Virus record (IMG/VR): IMGVR_UViG_3300029787_000100
Coordinates: 1-43,539 of that record
Reading direction: 5' to 3' (one strand)
Length of the DNA: 43,539 nt
From: a virus
This document shows, one piece after another, positions 6,020 to 12,536 of this stretch (positions are counted from its first letter, which is position 1; every line of letters begins with the position of its first letter). The notes below the pieces were generated by a model. The model worked only from the letters and a program-made list of their open reading frames with translations, searched no databases and was not told the origin of the DNA. A program made the translations under genes and the position numbers.

Positions 6020-7797
6020 TGTTTGTTGAAATGGCAATCGGGAGTCCCTCTAAACGAGGGGCTCTCGTTCCTATTGAGGATATGTGGGACGTTGTATATG
6101 AGCAAGGAAAAGAACAAGCTATATACAGGAGTGTTTATCTGTATGATGAGGAAGCTGTAAAGTTTATTAAAACAAACGGCACAGTTAAGAACTTTCTAGG
6201 AACAAGATACATTGATAGTGTACCTATTGACATAGATAGAGCACAAAATACAGACGATTATACATTGCAACAAACGCAGTTTATAGTTGACTATCTATTT
6301 AAGGAACTTAATATTAAAGAAGGTAACTACGCTATTTACTTTAGCGGCACTGGTTACCACATTGATATTAGTGCAGAGTGTTTTGGCTTTAAACCAAGTG
6401 AGAATTTACCTTACCAAGTTAAAGCTACTATGCTAAGCATCTTAAATGATATTAAAACAGACCCAGCAGTCTACACTAGGACAGCACTAATAAGAGTAGC
6501 ACACAGTTTAAATGTAAAGTCAGGTTTATATAAGATACCTTTAACCTTAGACGAATTATATACTAACCATACGAACATTGTTAAACTAGCTAATGATAGA
6601 AGATTAGACCACGGAGTAAGTGAACTCTGGGGTGAAGGTCATTTAGAAACTAGCATAGTAAACGAAGTTCCAGTAGTTAGGTCAATGCAAAAGGTAAACG
6701 AACCAAGTAATGTAGTGAATTGCGTACAATCTTTATATAATAAAGGACCTCAACAAGGTACACGTAATCATTCTTTACTACGTATGGCTTCGCATTTTAG
6801 ACGTAATGGTATACCAAGTGATGCTACAAAAGCAAGTTTGTTACATTGGAATAACAATCAACTTAATCCACAAATAGTTATAGATAAGGTCGAAAGTACA
6901 TATAACTATGGATACAAGTATGGTTGTAATGACGAATTGTTAGCAAGTTTGTGCAATCCAAAATGTGTATACTACAAAAACAAAGACTATCTCGTTGATA
7001 TCAAAACATCTGGAGATTTACAATCAGAATTAAATAGCAGACTAGAGTCAGATTTTACTGGTAAAATGTTACCACTTGCTCAAATGTTTGGCTTACACGA
7101 TAAAGATTGTAATGTTTATCCCGGTGAGTTGGTTACGATATTTGGACCTACAGGTGCTAATAAAACAGCACTAGCACAGAACATAGCTTTAGGTTATGAC
7201 TTTGCTAATGACGAAATCAATAGAGAATGGCAGATACCGACTTTGTTCTTATCTTTAGAATTAAGTGGTTGGTATATGCACAGACGTAATCAACAGATAG
7301 TTGCTGGAATGAGTAAAGACGATGTTACTGCAAATTATAAATATGTTGGAGATACTTATAACAAGTATTTAGAACACGTTAATATGCAAACAGTAGCACC
7401 TACTCCAGATATGATACAAAAGACTATACGTGACCTGCAACCTAACTTAGTTGTAGTAGACTATATAGATTTAGTAGAAACACCTAGAGGTATTAATGGA
7501 GAATATGAACAAGTAAGATACATATCTCATTTCTTATCTAATCTAGCTGTCAATCTGGACATTATTATCATACAAATAAGTCAAGTTGCTCGTGAGTATT
7601 CACGTAATCAAATACTTGACATATATGCAGGTAAAGGTAGTGGTGCTATAGAAAATGCAAGTCGTAAAGTGATTGGTATAAATGGCAAACAAGATTCTAC
7701 AGACAAAACTGTTTCGCTATTTAAAAACAGTGACGGTGACTTGTTTGATGTAGAACTAATGTGGACTCCATCATTTAGACTTAAAAGGAGAATATAA
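6019..7797 (+). CDS. AEP-type primase fused to DnaB-like replicative helicase
   Basis: A 592-aa protein coupled to the previous gene by TAATG. The N-terminal domain has archaeo-eukaryotic primase motifs: PIDID (D71, D73), YFSGTGYHIDI (S109-x3-Y-H114), and a third basic block RVAHSLNVKSGLYK (159-172). A Cys cluster (CNDELLASLCNPKC, ~303-316) could bind zinc. The C-terminal domain is a RecA-fold DnaB/gp4 helicase: Walker A GPTGANKT (376-383, where Asn replaces the usual Gly before Lys), LFLSLELSGWYMHRR, Walker B LVVVDYIDLV, IIIIQISQVAREY, and GKGSGAIENASRKV. It would unwind the fork and lay primers. The domain pairing differs from T7 gp4, whose primase is TOPRIM. Confidence 0.8.
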   Translation: MFVEMAIGSPSKRGALVPIEDMWDVVYEQGKEQAIYRSVYLYDEEAVKFIKTNGTVKNFLGTRYIDSVPIDIDRAQNTDDYTLQQTQFIVDYLFKELNIKEGNYAIYFSGTGYHIDISAECFGFKPSENLPYQVKATMLSILNDIKTDPAVYTRTALIRVAHSLNVKSGLYKIPLTLDELYTNHTNIVKLANDRRLDHGVSELWGEGHLETSIVNEVPVVRSMQKVNEPSNVVNCVQSLYNKGPQQGTRNHSLLRMASHFRRNGIPSDATKASLLHWNNNQLNPQIVIDKVESTYNYGYKYGCNDELLASLCNPKCVYYKNKDYLVDIKTSGDLQSELNSRLESDFTGKMLPLAQMFGLHDKDCNVYPGELVTIFGPTGANKTALAQNIALGYDFANDEINREWQIPTLFLSLELSGWYMHRRNQQIVAGMSKDDVTANYKYVGDTYNKYLEHVNMQTVAPTPDMIQKTIRDLQPNLVVVDYIDLVETPRGINGEYEQVRYISHFLSNLAVNLDIIIIQISQVAREYSRNQILDIYAGKGSGAIENASRKVIGINGKQDSTDKTVSLFKNSDGDLFDVELMWTPSFRLKRRI

Positions 7798-7964
7798 TGG
7801 CATTACCATTCGGACCTAGGGCTGTAGTTAAAACAGAAGTATCGCAAGAAACTAAGTTAAAACTGCAAAAACTAGCTCAACAAAACAAACGTAGTATGCG
7901 TAAACAACTAGAATACATAATCGAAAAAGCTATAGAGGAAAAGTATGGCAAAGAAAACCACTAG
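7797..7964 (+). CDS. Small ribbon-helix-helix-like DNA-binding protein
   Basis: A 55-aa protein read directly from the sequence (ATG at 7797, TAG at 7962-7964). It starts in a TAATG overlap with the helicase stop, with AAAAGGAGA upstream, and ends 20 bases into the next gene. The pattern VVKTEVSQETKLKLQKLAQQ followed by MRKQLEYIIEKAIEEKYG is the strand-helix-turn-helix of Arc/MetJ-type RHH repressors. Such dimers bind operator DNA through the beta ribbon. It probably tunes expression of the replication operon. Confidence is limited by the short length. Confidence 0.65.
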   Translation: MALPFGPRAVVKTEVSQETKLKLQKLAQQNKRSMRKQLEYIIEKAIEEKYGKENH

Positions 7965-8475
7965 AGAACTTGTTGGTGACTTCATTGATTTAGAGTGTCA
8001 ATTAGAACACGCTGATGAAAACGAAGCTGTTGTGTTAACAAGTGCATTAGAAGTAACTAAAAAAGACATTGGTAGAAAAATGGATGGAATAGATTACTTT
8101 ATGGTAGACATTGACAGAAAAATGCACTTAATAGACGCAGAAGTAGAAGCACTTAATAAAGAAATACATAGACTTAAAACTCGTAGAAGAGCTACTAATA
8201 GTCTAAAGGATTACTTTAACAAAACGCTGATACCTATGGTAGTAGAAGAACTTGGAGATGACAATGGAATCTATGAAACTGATACTTCAAGATATAAATT
8301 ATACGAGACCTTTGGTCCTGTTGCTGTTATAGATGAAGACAGAGTTCCAGATGATTACAAAGTTGTTAAGATGACAGAAGCTATCGACAAAAAGAAAGCT
8401 AGAAAGGATTTAACACAAGGCGTTGATGTACCCGGATTCTTCATAGAGAAGGTTAAACGGGTGAGACGTTCGTGA
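7945..8475 (+). CDS. Siphovirus Gp157-like protein
   Basis: A 176-aa protein with a long alpha-helical N-terminal two thirds (coiled-coil, with the EVEALNKEIHRLKTRR block and a LKDYFNKTL segment) and a compact C-terminus (VAVIDEDRVPDDYKV ... DKKKARKDLTQGVDVPGFFIE). This arrangement is characteristic of the Gp157 family found next to phage recombination and SSB genes; reports link the family to phage resistance in Streptococcus, but the molecular role is unclear. It starts inside the upstream RHH gene and sits at the end of the replication block. Confidence 0.7.
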   Translation: MAKKTTRELVGDFIDLECQLEHADENEAVVLTSALEVTKKDIGRKMDGIDYFMVDIDRKMHLIDAEVEALNKEIHRLKTRRRATNSLKDYFNKTLIPMVVEELGDDNGIYETDTSRYKLYETFGPVAVIDEDRVPDDYKVVKMTEAIDKKKARKDLTQGVDVPGFFIEKVKRVRRS

Positions 8476-8669
8476 CTCCTATACTAGATGTATTCTTTAC
8501 ACAAAACGGTATTTGCATAACTTTAATAAACCTAATGCAAGTAGCACTGACGTTTACAAATGACTCAGTAGAACTACAGTTAGGGTTTTGGAAGTTTGGA
8601 AGTATCTTAACCTTAATTAAATCGGAGGATAACTTATGCCACGTAATGCAAGAAGTCAAAAAACAGTAA
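8472..8669 (+). CDS. Possible small protein of unknown function (GTG start)
   Basis: A 65-aa frame that starts with GTG in a GTGA overlap with the previous stop and ends 34 bases into the following gene. It fills the only stretch between two well-supported genes and has a hydrophobic N-terminal half (VFFTQNGICITLINLMQVALTF). The ribosome-binding site is weak and no family is recognised. Translational coupling would explain its expression, but it could also be an untranslated spacer. Confidence 0.35.
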   Translation: MTPILDVFFTQNGICITLINLMQVALTFTNDSVELQLGFWKFGSILTLIKSEDNLCHVMQEVKKQ

Positions 8670-8851
8670 TACTTGAACTACTTGAACAGGGAGTAAAAGT
8701 TACACCTATGATGGCATTGAATAGATGTGGTTGCTTTAGATTAGCGGCTGTTATAAATTCATTGCGAACAGATGGGCATAACATAACTACAGAACGTGTT
8801 AAGTCCCATACAGGAAATAAATACGCTGAATACACTTTAGTACAAGCGTAA
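8636..8851 (+). CDS. Helix-turn-helix protein (HTH_55-like)
   Basis: A 71-aa protein with CGGAGGA before the ATG. The pattern VILELLEQG..VTPMMALNRCGCFRLAAVINSLRTDGHNITTERV.....KYAEYTL follows the short phage winged HTH family in which 'T..eAl...g..RLaari..LR..Gh.I' forms the recognition module. It likely binds DNA as a small transcriptional regulator. A strong terminator follows 12 bases after the stop, so this is the last gene of the first early operon. Confidence 0.7.
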   Translation: MPRNARSQKTVILELLEQGVKVTPMMALNRCGCFRLAAVINSLRTDGHNITTERVKSHTGNKYAEYTLVQA

Positions 8852-8862
8852 TAACTCTAAGG

Positions 8863-8895
8863 AGAGTCTCACCGCATCGAGGCTCTCCTTTTTAA
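8863..8895 (+). terminator. Rho-independent terminator after the HTH gene
   Basis: GGAGAGTCTC pairs with GAGGCTCTCC (ten pairs, one G-U) around an ACCGCATC loop and is followed directly by TTTTT. This ends the transcript that runs from the Ubl cassette through the replication genes. Confidence 0.85.
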
Positions 8896-8910
8896 TCTAC
8901 GGGGGTAGAA

Positions 8911-9072
8911 ATGATAACACACTATTGGGACGCTATGATGGAAAACACAGTTCCATTTTTGTTAGCGTGGGAAGCCTACGTATTCTTTATGTTGATATTC
9001 TTTATTAGCATAGTGTACAGGCTTTCTAGAATAGAAAGAAAACTTAATAGATTGTTAAGGAAGAAAAGATGA
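8911..9072 (+). CDS. Small single-span membrane protein
   Basis: A 53-aa protein read directly: ATG at 8911 preceded by GGGGGTAGAA, stop TGA at 9070-9072 in an ATGA overlap with the next gene. A hydrophobic segment (residues ~15-37, VPFLLAWEAYVFFMLIFFISIVY) is followed by a strongly basic amphipathic tail (RLSRIERKLNRLLRKKR), so it should be N-out, C-in by the positive-inside rule. Function unknown; small phage membrane proteins of this kind can act in superinfection exclusion or takeover of the host membrane. Confidence 0.6.
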   Translation: MITHYWDAMMENTVPFLLAWEAYVFFMLIFFISIVYRLSRIERKLNRLLRKKR

Positions 9073-9275
9073 AGTTAATGTGCAATCCTGACAAAAGAAT
9101 GACTCGTAACGGGTTAATTAAGTTTTATCAAGACCTTATATCTAAAGGCACATTGTTAGTCGGCAGTGCTGGTTATAGAAGAATGGTCGAATTACAAGAA
9201 AGACAAGCAAGTCAGATGAAGTATAAGAGGTATTATGGCACAACAAAGAGACTTGACGTTGGGACCACCAAATAA
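9069..9275 (+). CDS. Small unknown protein
   Basis: A 68-aa basic protein coupled to the membrane-protein gene by ATGA, with AAGGAAG upstream. The core (TRNGLIKFYQDLISKGTLLVGSAGYRRMVELQERQ) looks helical. The last 41 bases overlap the HNH gene in another frame, so the C-terminal KRLDVGTTK may be incidental. No family recognised. Confidence 0.5.
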   Translation: MKLMCNPDKRMTRNGLIKFYQDLISKGTLLVGSAGYRRMVELQERQASQMKYKRYYGTTKRLDVGTTK

Positions 9276-9702
9276 AGAAGAGTTTAAAAAAGTATTAGAA
9301 CCTATACATAAAACATATTGGCAAAAGGCATATAAAAAACTAGCCTCTAAGATGAGTTCTCTTAAGAGTTCTCTCAAACGGCGTAGTGAACAATACGAAG
9401 TAAAGTTCGACATAGATGCCGCCGATATACGTGTTATGTTCTATACTAGTTACGGCAAAGGCTGTAGGTATTGTGATAAACAATTAACTTTCAGAACTAT
9501 TGCTTGTGACCATATAATTCCCTTAACAAAGGGTGGACCATCAAACCAAAAAAACTTACAGCTTATCTGTAAAACGTGTAACACACGTAAAGGACCTCTA
9601 GATGAGAAAGATTTTACGTTGTTAATACAATTAATAGGAGACTTACCAGAAGAATTAAGTCTTTACGTAATGAAAAAATTGGCTAAAGGAGGAAGATACT
9701 AA
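9235..9702 (+). CDS. HNH endonuclease
   Basis: A 155-aa protein. Residues ~77-125 hold a classic HNH beta-beta-alpha-metal domain: CRYC, DHIIPLTKGGPSNQKNLQLICKTCN and RKG. The paired CxxC motifs bind structural zinc, and the DH...N...H-type residues form the nuclease site. It is preceded by a basic helical region. Free-standing phage HNH proteins are either homing endonucleases or helpers of terminase/DNA degradation; here it lies far from packaging genes, so a homing or host-DNA-cutting role is more likely. The MazG-like gene starts at its stop (TAATG). Confidence 0.85.
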   Translation: MAQQRDLTLGPPNKEEFKKVLEPIHKTYWQKAYKKLASKMSSLKSSLKRRSEQYEVKFDIDAADIRVMFYTSYGKGCRYCDKQLTFRTIACDHIIPLTKGGPSNQKNLQLICKTCNTRKGPLDEKDFTLLIQLIGDLPEELSLYVMKKLAKGGRY

Positions 9703-10187
9703 TGTCAGTAAATGATAAAATAATTCACTTAATAAAGAAAAGATTAGACAAAGGACAAGAAGAATATAACAGAGAAGTGCCTATACGGAGAGAACGTGGT
9801 TTAACAAATCTACAAGAATCTATAGATGAAGTACTTGATACTGTTGTTTATCTTACAGCATACTTATTAGAACTAGAAGCAGACCAAGAAGAAAAGAAAC
9901 CAGTTACAATAGGACCTAATAAGATGCAAATTATTTTACGAGCATTACACGAAGCACATAGCGAAGCATACAGAGAAAATAGTATGCACAGTGCAAATGA
10001 AATAATGGAGCTTATAGACGTATTAAAGAAAGGTAGTAAGTGGGACCACGAAGACGACAAACGTATTGGTCAAACTGATAATCCTATCAATAAAATACAC
10101 GATGTAAGCCCACAAGACCCGGGCGATGAAAACGATAATCCGTTATCAGCACAGAGTAAGTGCATACCGGGTAGTAATTGCGATTAG
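9702..10187 (+). CDS. MazG-like nucleotide pyrophosphohydrolase
   Basis: A 161-aa protein. The N-terminal ~55 residues have the all-alpha NTP pyrophosphatase pattern: RLDKGQEEYN followed by LQESIDEVLDTVVYLTAYLL, giving the ExxE/ExxD pairs that hold Mg. Such enzymes hydrolyse (d)NTPs or alarmones and are common in marine phages. The middle (QIILRALHEAHSEAYRENSMHSANEIMELI) is a second helical region, and the last ~40 residues are a low-complexity acidic tail. TAATG coupling to the HNH gene. Exact substrate cannot be read. Confidence 0.65.
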   Translation: MSVNDKIIHLIKKRLDKGQEEYNREVPIRRERGLTNLQESIDEVLDTVVYLTAYLLELEADQEEKKPVTIGPNKMQIILRALHEAHSEAYRENSMHSANEIMELIDVLKKGSKWDHEDDKRIGQTDNPINKIHDVSPQDPGDENDNPLSAQSKCIPGSNCD

Positions 10188-10569
10188 AAATGAAAAGAGT
10201 CTCTCATATGTCAGAGTTTGTAACCGAAAGGTTGCTCTGTGAGGCAAACCAGTAGCAATAATGGATAAAAAGCAAGGCAGAACCTTGTTCCTAGCAATGG
10301 GTAAGCCAAAAAGAAGAAGAATGACAAATGAAAAATGGTTGGCACTAGGGACTCTTTCAGATTTGTATACAAGTGCTGTGGACTAGGCTATCGGGTTCGC
10401 TACCTAACGAAACGTGGATATTAGAGTCACCACGAACACAGCACATAAACATAACAAAGCTCCTGACCGAAGTATGGAGCTATACACCGAGGTTCTAACA
10501 CGGTGAATTGTGTCTCCTCACAGTATAGTAACTAGTAGGAGGGAGCTTTGTTTAAATCAAGGAGAGAAT
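10188..10569 (+). ncRNA. Large structured non-coding region with three closed RNA domains
   Basis: A 382-base stretch between the MazG-like and histone-fold genes. Domain A: 10191-10203 pairs with 10348-10359 (12 pairs, one bulged A, one G-U). It encloses a CAGAG/CTCTG helix (10212-10216/10235-10239) capped by AACC-GAAA-GGTT (10222-10233), and CAAGG/CCTTG (10273-10277/10283-10287). Domain B: GTGCTGTG (10373-10380) with CACAGCAC (10437-10444), enclosing CGTGG/CCACG (10413-10417/10430-10434). Domain C: AACAAAGCTCC (10453-10463) with GGAGCTTTGTT (10542-10552), enclosing CACCG/CGGTG (10485-10489/10501-10505). GCTCC (10459-10463) can pair instead with GGAGC at 10476-10480, so two states exclude each other. 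No tRNA, tmRNA or riboswitch class is recognised. Confidence 0.5.
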
Positions 10570-10842
10570 ATGCACTTAGAACATCAAGGACCTATAATAC
10601 TACATACATTAAAGGAACTTATTGAAGACAAGAGCACACCAACGGAGAACCGTATGACCAAGAAGAACATAAAACAAGCCTTCAAAAATCACGGAGTTCA
10701 GTTAAACTCAGAAGCACAAGACCAAATTATATACGAATTACAATGTGTGGTTAATAGAATGGCTAAGCGTTGTCAAGAGGGCAATGTTAAGAGACTTACT
10801 CCAGAGTTGTTTTACATAGCAATGGGTAAACTCAATGACTAA
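10570..10842 (+). CDS. Possible histone-fold DNA-binding protein
   Basis: A 90-aa protein. The start at 10570 is chosen over the longer frame from 10510 because AAGGAGAG precedes it. Residues ~30-88 fit a histone fold: short helix 1 (KNIKQAFKNHGV), loop, long helix 2 opened by SEAQDQIIYELQCVVNRMAKRCQEG, loop NVKRLT, and helix 3 (PELFYIAMGKL). The spacing and the 'KRLTPE..YIAMG' end resemble archaeal histones ('..KTIKAEDIELA'). It could compact or organise phage DNA as a dimer. Other small helical phage proteins could look the same, so this is an inference from pattern only. It is the last + strand gene before the bidirectional terminator. Confidence 0.45.
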   Translation: MHLEHQGPIILHTLKELIEDKSTPTENRMTKKNIKQAFKNHGVQLNSEAQDQIIYELQCVVNRMAKRCQEGNVKRLTPELFYIAMGKLND

Positions 10843-10845
10843 CAG

Positions 10846-10869
10846 AAAGAGCCGAGCAATCGGCTTTTT
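10846..10869. terminator. Bidirectional terminator between converging operons
   Basis: AAAGAGCCGA pairs with TCGGCTTTTT around a GCAA tetraloop (10 pairs, one G-U on the + strand). T-runs lie on the + strand side (CTTTTTCTTT), and the A-rich 5' arm gives Us on the - strand. It sits four bases after the + strand stop and 23 bases before the - strand stop, so it serves both. Confidence 0.8.
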
Positions 10870-10891
10870 CTTTATTGAGTATCGACAGGAA

Positions 10892-12382
10892 TCAATCTTC
10901 TGTTGCTAGTGCATAAACGCCAGTAATACCGGCACCTGCACCAAGGCGACTTGCAATAAATTCTGGTGTAATTTTATAGTTACCAAAAGCATTATCGTAT
11001 TTTTCTGCAAGTTCTAATAAGTTGTTAATGTCAGCTTTAGCCATATTAGCTCGAGTTGCAACTCTGTCTAACATTTCGTCTGAAACTTTTACATTCTTTT
11101 TAGGAGTATATTTTTTACCAGTAGGAGTTGACGTTGGCTTTAAGTTTATCTTTACGTTTTTTAAAACTTCTGGCATACTTATTCTCTTAATAGGACTTAC
11201 ATTTAATACTGTTTCTCCTAGTTTAACGCCAAACAAGTCTCTTAAATCATCAGCCATCATAGTAATATGACTAGGATTTTTAGGGTCTACGACAATGGTA
11301 CCTGCATAACCACCCCAGTCAATATTACCTTTCCTTGTCGGGGAAAATATAATTTGTATTTCTCCAGTATCTAATTTCCGGACTGAATTTTTACCAAAAA
11401 TTGATTTTGCGTTTGAAAAAAGTTTTTCTGGACTTGTTCCCCCAGCATTTACACTTTCAAACCATTTTGCACTTCTTGAATCAAATTGTATGCCTCTTAG
11501 TACGTCACCACCTTGATACAATCCTTTGTTTTTTAGTTGCAAATATCTAATAGGGTCCCCTTTTTTTATGCCTTGTATTGATATCAAATTATCTATTGCT
11601 TGTTTAGGTAGTAAGTCTGTGTCTACTAATTGTTTATAACTTACTTCTTCAACAAATTCACTAGCATATTTTTCTAGTTCTTTCTTAGGCATACCTTTAA
11701 AGATTACACTATTCGAGTAATCATTTATTATTTTATTATGCAACACTTTTGTAGCTTGATTAACAGGTTCTAAGCTTTTTTTAACAGCTTTTTTGTAAGC
11801 ATCTATACCACCTTCAAAGTTTTTAGGGTCACCAAGTTTGGCAATAGTGTCTTCTGAATCTTTCATCATCTGTTTAAATACCATTAAATCATTTCTAAAG
11901 AACTGTGGTATACCAGATTCACCACTAGCATAAGACATTCTAGGGTCAACAAATCTTTTAACACTACGACCAGCACCCATTAAAGTTTCAGTAAGAGCAC
12001 TTAATCCTTGCATTACTTTACCTCCACCGTAAAAAGGAATTGCCATCTTATGAAAAGGGTCCTCTTGCAAGTTGTTTCTTAACTCAGACACCCCAACTTC
12101 TCTAAATTGACCACGAGATGCTTTACCTCGAGTAGCAATTTGAGTAGCAGATTTAAGTCCTTTAGCACCTACAGCTCCAGCAACTAAACCAGCACCTACA
12201 ACACCTATTGCTTTTATTCTTTCTTGATTATCATCAGAAAATATATCAATAGCACCTTGTTCTTGAGCAGTAGACGTACCTACTATAGAAGTCAAAGCAC
12301 CACCAATAACATCAGTTTTACTTATGTTTATAGCTTCAGGTTGAAACTTTTTAATAGCGGCGGCTAGAATTTTGTTTTTCAT
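10892..12382 (-). CDS. Putative internal virion protein, last gene of the late operon
   Basis: A 496-aa protein. Glycine/alanine-rich hydrophobic stretches occur at both ends (GAGLVAGAVGAKG near residue 82; LGAGAGITGVYALA at the C-terminus), with a mainly helical and then mixed middle (IIFSPTRKGNIDWGGYAGTIVV). Similar hydrophobic patches occur in the 455-aa and 2912-aa proteins upstream in the operon, which suggests that it belongs to the same ejected or capsid-internal set. It overlaps the zinc-finger gene by 32 bases. No enzyme motifs are recognised. Confidence 0.6.
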   Translation of the reverse strand: MKNKILAAAIKKFQPEAINISKTDVIGGALTSIVGTSTAQEQGAIDIFSDDNQERIKAIGVVGAGLVAGAVGAKGLKSATQIATRGKASRGQFREVGVSELRNNLQEDPFHKMAIPFYGGGKVMQGLSALTETLMGAGRSVKRFVDPRMSYASGESGIPQFFRNDLMVFKQMMKDSEDTIAKLGDPKNFEGGIDAYKKAVKKSLEPVNQATKVLHNKIINDYSNSVIFKGMPKKELEKYASEFVEEVSYKQLVDTDLLPKQAIDNLISIQGIKKGDPIRYLQLKNKGLYQGGDVLRGIQFDSRSAKWFESVNAGGTSPEKLFSNAKSIFGKNSVRKLDTGEIQIIFSPTRKGNIDWGGYAGTIVVDPKNPSHITMMADDLRDLFGVKLGETVLNVSPIKRISMPEVLKNVKINLKPTSTPTGKKYTPKKNVKVSDEMLDRVATRANMAKADINNLLELAEKYDNAFGNYKITPEFIASRLGAGAGITGVYALATED

Positions 12383-12536
12383 TTAGACTTGGTAGTATTT
12401 TTGTTAAGTCAGTACCAGTACTAGTAGTCTTGACCATATTTTTTTCACGTTCTTTATCTTGACAAGCTTTACATAAATATCCGTCATCATTAGTAAGTGG
12501 TTTATCACAATCAACACAATGATTAGGTATCGGCAT
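12351..12536 (-). CDS. Small zinc-finger protein (CxxC pair)
   Basis: A 61-aa protein coupled to the end of the giant gene by TAATG. The first 27 residues contain two CxxC knuckles (CVDCDKPL ... YLCKACQDKE), a compact treble-clef/DksA-type zinc site; the rest is polar. DksA/TraR-like small phage proteins bind RNA polymerase, an interesting possibility beside a putative RNA polymerase gene. The link is only inference. Confidence 0.6.
   Translation of the reverse strand: MPIPNHCVDCDKPLTNDDGYLCKACQDKEREKNMVKTTSTGTDLTKILPSLNEKQNSSRRY

Noticed and set aside
10261-10386. 41-aa ORF (MDKKQGRTL... with a KPKRRR block) inside the structured region before the histone-fold gene
   Set aside because: No ribosome-binding site precedes its ATG, and it lies within the paired arms and hairpins of domain A. 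A tmRNA-like tag was considered, but there is no tRNA-like part or resume signal.
10373-10444. Possible tRNA, because GTGCTGT and ACAGCAC bracket about 72 bases
   Set aside because: No recognisable D-arm, anticodon arm or GTTCR T-arm in the right places; the TTCG lies in the wrong half and the inner helices do not make a cloverleaf.
9235-10552. Group I intron with HNH homing endonuclease and downstream structured region
   Set aside because: No split gene can be found on either side of the structured region, and the intron core elements could not be identified by eye.
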